From ZLKRG46 sp032117915 (GTDB taxonomy: Bacteria; Bacteroidota; Ignavibacteria; Kapaibacteriales; Kapaibacteriaceae): a stretch of DNA of 13,239 nt. Position numbers and translations under genes: made by a program. The stretch spans positions 1-13,239 of the forward strand of contig JAULYI010000089.1 in the NCBI GenBank assembly GCA_032117915.1, given 5' to 3'. How positions within the stretch are numbered: position 1 is the first letter of the stretch; every line of letters starts with the position of its first letter. The notes under the pieces are model-generated. The model did not search any database, was not told where the DNA came from, and was given only the letters and a program-made list of their open reading frames with translations. This document shows positions 6,600-13,239 of the stretch, piece by piece.

Positions 6600-9500
6600 A
6601 TGTTCCTTAGAGTACTCACTGTCCTCGCGACGTTTGCCATTGCAGCAGGACCGGCACTTGCCGGTATCCACGGCATTCTTTCCGGCAAGGTCGTTGATAA
6701 GGATAAAAAGCCCCTAAGTGGTGCCACCGTCCGTGTGCTTGGCACAACAAAAGGCGGCATAACTAAGGCCAACGGTAAGTTCACGATCGTCAACATCGTC
6801 GCGGGTAGCTACGATGTGCGTGTCACGGCTGTTGGATATGACACCGTCACAAAAAACGTGCGGATCAACGCTGATCAGACCGTCTCGGTCGATTTTACGC
6901 TGACGCAGGGTGGCGGTAAGCTCATGGCTGACGTTGTCATCCAGGGCAACCGCGAGCTTGTACGCTCAACGGACGTTGGAACGGACCGGGTGCTTGACAC
7001 CAAAGCACTGACATCGGTTTCGCGTGACAACGTTGCCTCGGCGCTTTCGCTGCAGGCCGGTATCACAGCCTCCGGCAACTCGTTCGTTGTGCGCGGTTCG
7101 CGTACGACGGAAACGCAGGTGCTGGTTGACGGTCTTGCCGTGACGGACCAGTTCACTGGTGGTCTCGGTAACTCCGGTGCCACGGTATCAGCTGCGATGC
7201 CTAGTCCGTATGCAACAGAGCAGGTACAGGCAAAGACCGGCGGTTTCGGTGCTGAATACGGCAATGCCACGGGTGGTGTTGTGAACACCGTTGTTCGTAC
7301 GGGACGCGATGACCGCTTTGAAGGCTTGCTTGCATGGCGTAAGGACGTACCCTTCCTCTTTGGGAAGGCAGGCAATGGTGTTGAGTCTGGATATCCTCTC
7401 GAGGATCTTGTCGACGTCACCTTCAGCGGTCCGCTCGGCCTTGGTGGTTCGACGTTCTTTGTTGCCGTCCGTAACACCTATCAGAACCACCGGAACTTTG
7501 ACCTTCAGGTCATGGACCCCATTGGCAACAACCTTGGTCTGCCGCCGAACAATCGTACATGGTCGCGAAACATCACGGGCCGTATGCGCTTTGAGTTCAC
7601 GCCACAGATCACCATGCTTGTTGGTGGTATGTATGGTCTCGTCAACGGTGAACGCCACGGCTGGGGCTGGCTCTACGCCAACGATGAAGGTGTCAGCGTC
7701 GATAACGCAGGCCTACCTATCCTTGATGCCAACGGCAATGTTCAGACGAATGGAATTCCCACGCGTAACGCCAAGCAGATCGTTGTGCAGGAGTTCAGCG
7801 ACAACGCCTTCGCACAGATCAACCACCAGCTCGGCATGAATACGTTCTACGAGCTTCGTGTTTCCGTCAATGGTAAGACGACAGAGACGGGCCGCCGCAA
7901 AAACGCAGATCAACCCGATCTGTTCACAGGTTGGGAGCTTTACTATCCCGTCGATAACCTTAGCATCTCCGATACGCTGTACGTCGAAGGTCCTAACTCT
8001 ATCCTTGACGCGTACGACTACATCCGTACGACGCGTCGCACAGAAGATGGTCTGCTCAACGCAGAGGTCACGGCTCCCAATCCGCTCACAGGATACACGG
8101 AAGGCCCGGCTGACGCATACTCGACAGCTAATCCTTACGGTCTCATCAATTACTTTGTTGCCAGAGGCAATGAAGGGGGCGTTGACTTCCGTCGTGCGCG
8201 ATTCGTGCAGGTTGACGGAAACATCACGTCAAACCTTGAAGTTGGTGAGACACGTCACGTCTTTAAGGCCGGTGTCGAAATGCGTTTCATGACGCTGTCG
8301 CGTCACTTCAACTCCAACCCTTGGGATGGCTCGCCCTTCTATGACGTGTACGGATCGGACTACGGCGGTAATCTCTATCTGAAGGTCAACCCCGAACTGC
8401 CATACACGCAGATCGCCAAGGATCAGTCGGAAAAGCCCTACACGCCCATCACCGGCGGCCTGTTCGTTCAGGACCAGATCATGTTCAAGGGTCTCGTCTT
8501 CACGCCGGGCTTGCGCTTTGACTATCTGAGCACGGACGCGTTGTATCGTACCCAGTACGACCGCTTCTATCCGTACGGTTCCGAAGTTGGATTCTCGAAG
8601 GCCGACCCGAAACTCTACGTTTCGCCACGTATGACGATCACGTATCCGATCACTGAGCGTCAGAACGTCCGTCTTGCTTACGGTATCTACTACATGGCTC
8701 CGCCATTTGCCGAGTTCTACGATTCGTTCAACGCCGTTCAGCTTCGCGGTAGCCAGTCCCTTGGCAATCCCAACCTGGAAATGCAGCGAACAAATCAGTA
8801 CGAAGTGTCGTACAATCATCAGCTGAACGACGATCTGGCATTGACGGCCACTGGCTTCTACAAGGACATCTACAATCAGTCCGGTCTGGCGTTCGTGCGT
8901 ATCACCCCGATCCCGTTCTACCAGCGTGTTCTGTCCGACTACGGTACGGCTCGCGGTGTCGAGCTTACCCTGCAAAAGCGTACGATCGACAATTGGGGCT
9001 TCAACCTGAATTACACGCTGCAGTCGGCCACCGGAACGGCAAACAATAGCGGTACCGCTGCTGCCATCGACCCGCAAACAGAAGAGCCGGCACTTCCGAT
9101 CGAACCGTTCCCGCTTGGTTTTGACCGACGCCATCGCATCAACGCTGTGGTGAACTTCGAATGGAATGAAGGAGAAGGACCCCGTATCGGCGGTATCCCC
9201 TTCATGGAGCGCTTCTCGGTGAACTTCTCGGGATTCTGGCAGACGGGTCTTCCGTACACGCCGGTTGACGGTCGCGGTCAAGCGGCTGGCCAGCTGAACT
9301 CGGCTCGCTTCCCATCAAACTGGAATTCAGAACTGCGTATCATCCGTACGATTCCGCTCTCGGGAATCTTTGGTGGCAATACGTCCATGGACGTGTACAT
9401 GGACTTCTTCAACCTGTTGAACTACACGGGTGCCATTGCATTCTACCCGCGTACGGGCAGTCCGGATAATGACGGTGCCGCTCTGCTGCGTCAGCCCGGT

Positions 9501-9746
9501 GACTTCCCCGCAACGGCCTACTTCAAGACAGGTGACCCCGGACGGAAGGAAACGTTCTCTACGGCTCAGTACGACCGCGTTGGACGCCGTCTGTACAATG
9601 AGCGCGTGGACTTCAACCGCGATGGTATTCAAACGCCGGACGAGACGTATCGCGGCTATCAGGAATATGTCGCTACGGTTGTAAGCCTCCGCGGAAACTA
9701 TCAGGATCCGCGTTCGGTCTACTTCGGTGTCCGTTTCCGCTTCTAA
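6600..9746 (+). CDS. TonB-dependent outer-membrane receptor, Oar-like, with N-terminal carboxypeptidase-regulatory-like domain
   Basis: A 1048-residue outer-membrane beta-barrel energised by TonB. Residues 1-22 are a signal peptide (ALA before G22). Residues about 25-102 form a carboxypeptidase-regulatory-like beta-sandwich (SGKVVDKDKKPLSGATVRV, GSYDVRVTAVGYDT). A short segment near 108-116 (KLMADVVIQ) sits where the TonB box usually lies. The plug covers about 125-235, with SFVVRGSRTTETQVLVDGL and GGFGAEYGNATGGVVNTV as hallmarks. The rest is barrel, with typical strands near 622-644 (FVQDQIMFKGLVFTPGLRFD), 675-695 (PRMTITYPITERQNVRLAYG) and 723-755. It ends SVYFGVRFRF, the aromatic C-terminal strand used for outer-membrane insertion. 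Residues 1004-1015 form a 12-residue EF-hand-like loop, odd in a receptor. It lies 40 bases after the Asp-box gene and 49 before the next exported protein. The domain layout fits Oar-like receptors rather than siderophore receptors; the ligand is unknown. Confidence 0.94.
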   Translation: MFLRVLTVLATFAIAAGPALAGIHGILSGKVVDKDKKPLSGATVRVLGTTKGGITKANGKFTIVNIVAGSYDVRVTAVGYDTVTKNVRINADQTVSVDFTLTQGGGKLMADVVIQGNRELVRSTDVGTDRVLDTKALTSVSRDNVASALSLQAGITASGNSFVVRGSRTTETQVLVDGLAVTDQFTGGLGNSGATVSAAMPSPYATEQVQAKTGGFGAEYGNATGGVVNTVVRTGRDDRFEGLLAWRKDVPFLFGKAGNGVESGYPLEDLVDVTFSGPLGLGGSTFFVAVRNTYQNHRNFDLQVMDPIGNNLGLPPNNRTWSRNITGRMRFEFTPQITMLVGGMYGLVNGERHGWGWLYANDEGVSVDNAGLPILDANGNVQTNGIPTRNAKQIVVQEFSDNAFAQINHQLGMNTFYELRVSVNGKTTETGRRKNADQPDLFTGWELYYPVDNLSISDTLYVEGPNSILDAYDYIRTTRRTEDGLLNAEVTAPNPLTGYTEGPADAYSTANPYGLINYFVARGNEGGVDFRRARFVQVDGNITSNLEVGETRHVFKAGVEMRFMTLSRHFNSNPWDGSPFYDVYGSDYGGNLYLKVNPELPYTQIAKDQSEKPYTPITGGLFVQDQIMFKGLVFTPGLRFDYLSTDALYRTQYDRFYPYGSEVGFSKADPKLYVSPRMTITYPITERQNVRLAYGIYYMAPPFAEFYDSFNAVQLRGSQSLGNPNLEMQRTNQYEVSYNHQLNDDLALTATGFYKDIYNQSGLAFVRITPIPFYQRVLSDYGTARGVELTLQKRTIDNWGFNLNYTLQSATGTANNSGTAAAIDPQTEEPALPIEPFPLGFDRRHRINAVVNFEWNEGEGPRIGGIPFMERFSVNFSGFWQTGLPYTPVDGRGQAAGQLNSARFPSNWNSELRIIRTIPLSGIFGGNTSMDVYMDFFNLLNYTGAIAFYPRTGSPDNDGAALLRQPGDFPATAYFKTGDPGRKETFSTAQYDRVGRRLYNERVDFNRDGIQTPDETYRGYQEYVATVVSLRGNYQDPRSVYFGVRFRF
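9609..9644 (+). other. EF-hand-like calcium-binding loop encoded within the receptor gene
   Basis: Residues 1004-1015 read DFNRDGIQTPDE. This fits the canonical loop at positions 1 (D), 3 (N), 5 (D), 6 (G), 8 and 12 (E). It lies shortly before the last barrel strands, so it is probably in an extracellular loop. Calcium binding is inferred from the motif only. Confidence 0.55.
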
Positions 9747-9786
9747 TCACCTCGCCAATTACAAAAACGAAATAATGTCAATTCAC

Positions 9787-9790
9787 GGAG
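9787..9790 (+). promoter_or_regulatory. Ribosome binding site deciding the start of the large exported protein
   Basis: GGAG lies 5 bases before the ATG at 9796. An in-frame ATG at 9775 would add seven residues (MSIHGVI) and has no ribosome site in its A-rich upstream sequence. The 9796 start also gives a cleaner signal peptide. Confidence 0.6.
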
Positions 9791-9795
9791 TCATC

Positions 9796-12700
9796 ATGAA
9801 CATCCGTTGGTTCCATCGGGTCACGGCGGTTGCGATCCTCGCGCTTGGAGTACTCTCCGGTAGCGCCGTCGCCCGCACGAAGGATCCGCTCAAGGCCAAG
9901 GACACGAAGGGCGGCAGCGAACAACTGCAGCGCACACCGAGATCTGTTTTTGACCAGCAGACGAACATCGTTTCGAACTTCGCCTTTGCCATCACGAACT
10001 ACGGCATCTTCGGCCTTGACGTCGTGAATAGTCGTGGTGCCGGAGTCTGGCCACGCGGCTCGCAGAACCAGTACTTGTTTGGTGCAGGTGCATGGTTTGC
10101 AGCCCTCAAGCGTCCCAAGGGTTCGAATGAACTTCGTAAGCGCGTGATCGTCGGATACAATCCGAACTCCGGTGACAGCTGGATGGTGCCTGGTTCGATT
10201 GATGACGGACTCGAGGTCCAGAACACAGCCGAAGGTCTTTACAAGAATCGTCTGTATTTCTCGACGGATTTCAACGTTGCCAGTGGCCAACCCTATGAGA
10301 GTAATGCTGCTCTCACGAACTGGCCGTTGTGGGATACGGAGTCGAAAGACACCTTGCGCTTCAATAACTACTACGGTGGTTACGTAAATGATGTCACGTT
10401 GCGCGAGAAGGGCATCTATCAAAAGGGTCCGGCCTTTATCTCGGAAGAAGACATCTTCTGCGTCTATAAGGACACAGACCTGGAGCGGTACGAAGGTGGT
10501 GCGGCCCGTCGATCAGCCGAGGGATATCCGCTTGGATTCCAAGTCGAGCAAACGATGTACTCATGGGGCTTCGGCGACTACGCAGACATGGTATTCGTGA
10601 AGTACCTCTTCATCCACCCGAAGCAGTTCCAGGATACGCTGTTCCAGTGCTGGATGGCATCGGTCATTGACGTTGATATTGCATTGACGACGAATTCGCA
10701 GTTGGGCGCCGATAATGACCGTGCACGCTACTTCACGGAAGATCCGGACCTCAACCTTGCTGTTCAGTGGACGAATGGTAATCGCGGTGAAGCCGGTCGC
10801 GGCTTTGGTTACCTTGGTTTCAACTTCCTTGAGAGTCCGGCAGTTGATGCCGATGGATTCCTTCGTAAGGATGCACGGAAGTTCCCGGTTCAAGAGCAGC
10901 TCGGCTTGCAGACCATGCGCAACTGGCCGATCACGTTTGACCCGATCGAGAACGAAGAGCGCTACAACTTCATGTCGTCACGCGACAAGGATGGCGACCA
11001 AGGCGCGGGTGACCGCCGCCTTATGATGGCAACGGGACCGTTCAACGTACGCCCGGGTGACAGCGCCCGTATTGTCGTTGGTATCGTCCTGGGCTCGACC
11101 GCCCTTGGCGGTGATGCCTCGGGTGAAGTTGCAGACATGGGTGAGCTTATCCGCAAGGTTCGCTTTGCGCAGTTCGTGTATGACAACAACTTCCGTGCTC
11201 CTACTCCTCCGGATCCTTCCGACATCAAGGGAATGCCTTCGCCGGATCTTGCCGTTCAGGTCCCTGCCTCGGGACATCTCCCGTTGAACAACGCCGTTGT
11301 TATCCAGTGGGATTCAACAGCCGAACTTTCCGTTGATACCCTTGAGCGCGGTCTTGACTTCCTTGGCTATCGCATCTATCGCGCACGCCGTCCGGACCTT
11401 GATACGTATGACATTGACGAGATCGCCACGAAGCGCCGTAGCCCCCTGGCATGGAAGCAGATCGGCGCACTCGCCATCCCGAGTCCCTTTCTCAAGAGTG
11501 CTGCGATCTCTGGAAACTCCGGTGTACGCATCGATGAGTTTGAAATTGCAGATCCCATCAAGCCGGGTCAGCGTAAGTTCCTTATTGCACGTTCACCTTC
11601 TACGGCCGGCCCCTGGGGTAAGTACTTCACGGAACTGCTGAATGCCCGCCCCGCGACCTATCGTGTGCAGGCCAAGGCAGACTCGACGCTTGATGTGAAC
11701 AGGTTCGACACGTTCGACAAGGCCCGGTTCGTCTATCTGACCACTCAGTTCGAAGATCTGCCTCGCGTCCGTCGCGGATCCGCAGCCGGTGGTGCATTCG
11801 GTGGCACGTTCCTGCTTGATACGAATGAAGCGAAAGCTGCCAAGGACTCGCTCATCAAGCTCATTCAGGGTCGTCGTGTAAAGATGGAGCCGATCCTGTT
11901 TGCTGATACGGTACAGTTCGACTCTGCGGGAACAACCATCACGCGAAACATTCGACGTCCTTGGGAAGAGACGAGCACTATTCGTCAGGGTGTCATCGCG
12001 CCGTACATGCGCAGTCTGCGCGGAGGAAGGTTCCTTGGCGCGCGCACGTTCTACGATGACGGCGACGACAATTTTGACGGTCGGATCAACTATTCTACGA
12101 ATCCGTTGCAGTCCGAGAAGCTCATCAATAACGTTGATTACTTCTACGCCGTTCGTGCATTTGATGAAGGTGACTATCTGTTGCCGACACCATCCAAGAT
12201 GAACGGTAAGGCCGTTGGTCTTCCCAACGTCACCTCTGCCCGACCGGCAGCGTCACGTCCCGGTGATGCACCCTCGGTATCGCTCAATGTCTCCGACGAA
12301 ATGCGCGACCGCCTGGGCGGCATCTACAACGTACGTATGCTGATCAAGGAGCAACAGCGTTTCAATCAGCTGTTTGCCGGTCGGAACCTCGAACTCGAGT
12401 TCTACCGTGAATGGTCCAGAACCGATGGTGATCAGAATCCTCAGACAACGGAAGATCAGATCGGCCTGTATGGCGTCACGATGATCCTTCGCGATAAGGA
12501 TTCACGTCAGCAAGTTGGCGCATGGTCGTCGTTGCTGCCGCCAGAGCTGTGCCCATCGGTAAATGTCTTTACGCGTCGCGGCGGTGCACCGGGTTACTTC
12601 ACCGAGAACTCAAGCACGTGGGTTGACACAGCAGAAGTTCGCATCGACACGATCTACACGGATCCGATCCGCATTGATACGGTTGACTTCGGCTTGCCGG

Positions 12701-13239
12701 ACAATACGGACAAGCTGATGCGCTATGGTACGTATACATCCGATGCTGCCTGCTTTGGTGCTTCGGGGTATGCCCTTGGCGTCGTCGGCATTGCCTTTGA
12801 CTATGCCATCGAGCAGTGGGGCGGAGCGTACCGCAAGCAACAGCTTGGTGAAGTTGTGAGCGGTCCTTCCGGTATCTACGTTGGTGGCTCGCGAAGCACG
12901 CCGGCCACGTACAGTGTCTCGGAGGACAACCTGGCTCCGGCATACTTCGAGGTCCCGTTCGAGGGTTTCCAAGCCATGTGGGAGTCCAGCCATAACAATG
13001 GACCGGGCGTTTATGAGCTTGAATTCTCCGAAGGTGGAACAGAGACGATTGTGACGTCATTCCGCATGTCCGACCGCACGGGTGATGCACCGGGCAAGTC
13101 TCCGATCGTGCGATTCGAAAACGTGCCATTCCTGAACGTCAAGTTGCGTAACGTCAACGAGTACAAGCGCCAGGATGTGGTCAATGGTCAGCCTACGGAC
13201 GTAACCGTCAGCTATGCGAAGGTGCCCTACAGCCATACT
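9796..13239 (+). CDS. Very large exported protein with fibronectin-III-like segment, 3' end outside window
   Basis: The frame is open from 9796 to the last base (1148 codons without a stop), so the gene is cut by the window edge. Residues 1-26 are a signal peptide (MNIRWFHRVTAVAILALG core, AVA before R27) with no lipobox cysteine, so it is not a lipoprotein. Residues about 48-110 contain NIVSNFAFAITNYGIFGLD and WPRGSQNQYLFGAGAWF, a pattern I associate with large uncharacterised exported proteins of FCB-type bacteria. Residues about 410-435 (ATGPFNVRPGDSARIVVGIVLG) look like a beta-sandwich strand pair. Residues about 486-790 look like a fibronectin-III domain with a long insertion: VVIQWD (501-506), LGYRIYRAR (523-531) and YFYAVRAFDEGDY (782-794). 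Residues 754-767 contain an Asp-rich DG loop. Near 1028-1048 the text reads GPGVYELEFSEGGTETIVTSF. It follows the receptor gene and probably shares its transcript. The role is unknown; a surface partner of the receptor or a T9SS cargo is plausible, and the missing C-terminus should tell. Confidence 0.88.
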   Translation, partial: MNIRWFHRVTAVAILALGVLSGSAVARTKDPLKAKDTKGGSEQLQRTPRSVFDQQTNIVSNFAFAITNYGIFGLDVVNSRGAGVWPRGSQNQYLFGAGAWFAALKRPKGSNELRKRVIVGYNPNSGDSWMVPGSIDDGLEVQNTAEGLYKNRLYFSTDFNVASGQPYESNAALTNWPLWDTESKDTLRFNNYYGGYVNDVTLREKGIYQKGPAFISEEDIFCVYKDTDLERYEGGAARRSAEGYPLGFQVEQTMYSWGFGDYADMVFVKYLFIHPKQFQDTLFQCWMASVIDVDIALTTNSQLGADNDRARYFTEDPDLNLAVQWTNGNRGEAGRGFGYLGFNFLESPAVDADGFLRKDARKFPVQEQLGLQTMRNWPITFDPIENEERYNFMSSRDKDGDQGAGDRRLMMATGPFNVRPGDSARIVVGIVLGSTALGGDASGEVADMGELIRKVRFAQFVYDNNFRAPTPPDPSDIKGMPSPDLAVQVPASGHLPLNNAVVIQWDSTAELSVDTLERGLDFLGYRIYRARRPDLDTYDIDEIATKRRSPLAWKQIGALAIPSPFLKSAAISGNSGVRIDEFEIADPIKPGQRKFLIARSPSTAGPWGKYFTELLNARPATYRVQAKADSTLDVNRFDTFDKARFVYLTTQFEDLPRVRRGSAAGGAFGGTFLLDTNEAKAAKDSLIKLIQGRRVKMEPILFADTVQFDSAGTTITRNIRRPWEETSTIRQGVIAPYMRSLRGGRFLGARTFYDDGDDNFDGRINYSTNPLQSEKLINNVDYFYAVRAFDEGDYLLPTPSKMNGKAVGLPNVTSARPAASRPGDAPSVSLNVSDEMRDRLGGIYNVRMLIKEQQRFNQLFAGRNLELEFYREWSRTDGDQNPQTTEDQIGLYGVTMILRDKDSRQQVGAWSSLLPPELCPSVNVFTRRGGAPGYFTENSSTWVDTAEVRIDTIYTDPIRIDTVDFGLPDNTDKLMRYGTYTSDAACFGASGYALGVVGIAFDYAIEQWGGAYRKQQLGEVVSGPSGIYVGGSRSTPATYSVSEDNLAPAYFEVPFEGFQAMWESSHNNGPGVYELEFSEGGTETIVTSFRMSDRTGDAPGKSPIVRFENVPFLNVKLRNVNEYKRQDVVNGQPTDVTVSYAKVPYSHT

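Noticed and set aside
8229..9281. Long minus-strand open frame (350 codons) opposite the receptor gene
   Set aside because: It lies wholly within a confidently coding frame, and its translation shows no domain, signal peptide or hydrophobic pattern. GC-biased third positions on the plus strand commonly open such frames.
6600..9746. SusC/SusD-type glycan uptake pair formed by the receptor and a neighbour
   Set aside because: Neither neighbour has a lipoprotein signal or SusD-like helical repeats, so the arrangement is not a standard SusCD locus.
9778..10422. Minus-strand open frame opposite the start of the giant exported protein
   Set aside because: The plus strand here has a signal peptide, ribosome site and an uninterrupted 1148-codon frame. 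The minus frame has no recognisable protein features.
12640..12690. Short internal repeat RIDTI/RIDTV in the giant exported protein
   Set aside because: The two five-residue copies are too short to distinguish from chance in a beta-rich protein, and no longer period is visible.
12599..13129. Minus-strand open frame rich in Cys, His and Arg
   Set aside because: It is antisense to the giant exported protein; the Cys and His residues are not arranged in any metal-binding pattern and come from complementary codons.

Overview
The window carries six genes, all on the plus strand, packed tightly with one real intergenic region (4281-4519). Every gene encodes an envelope or exported protein. The organism is most likely a member of the Bacteroidota/Chlorobiota/Ignavibacteriota (FCB) assemblage. 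The evidence is a type IX secretion (T9SS) C-terminal sorting domain, a TonB-dependent receptor with an N-terminal carboxypeptidase-regulatory-like domain, and a possible Bacteroidota-type promoter element (TAnnTTTG). The GC-rich codon use argues against a typical low-GC Bacteroides or Flavobacterium; a Kapabacteria- or Ignavibacteria-like lineage fits, but that placement is inference.

Region 1 (14-4280) holds two adjacent M16-family zinc-peptidase-type genes followed by a five-helix inner-membrane protein resembling the Yip1 family. The first M16 protein has the zinc-binding HxxEH site but lacks the C-terminal tyrosine of the family's substrate-binding Arg/Tyr pair. The second has lost the zinc site but keeps the Arg/Tyr pair at the expected spacing, and it carries an extra C-terminal domain that looks LolA/LolB-like. 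The two therefore look like the complementary subunits of one periplasmic heteromeric peptidase. Gaps of 3 and 13 nt suggest a single transcript.

Region 2 (4281-4519) is a regulatory region. It contains a perfect 9-bp inverted repeat whose half-sites lie 21 bp centre to centre, two smaller dyads, and a TATATTTG element just upstream of the most plausible start of the next gene.

Region 3 (4520-13239, running off the end) looks like a second operon, with gaps of 40 and 49 nt. It encodes an Asp-box (BNR/sialidase-fold) exported protein with a T9SS sorting domain, a 1048-residue Oar-like TonB-dependent receptor, and a very large exported protein (at least 1148 residues) with a fibronectin-III-like segment. 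The large protein has no stop before the window ends. The arrangement suggests a co-expressed cell-surface system in which an outer-membrane TonB-dependent pore works with two large exported proteins. Its substrate cannot be read from the sequence. I saw no RNA genes, CRISPR arrays, insertion sequences or other signs of mobile DNA.
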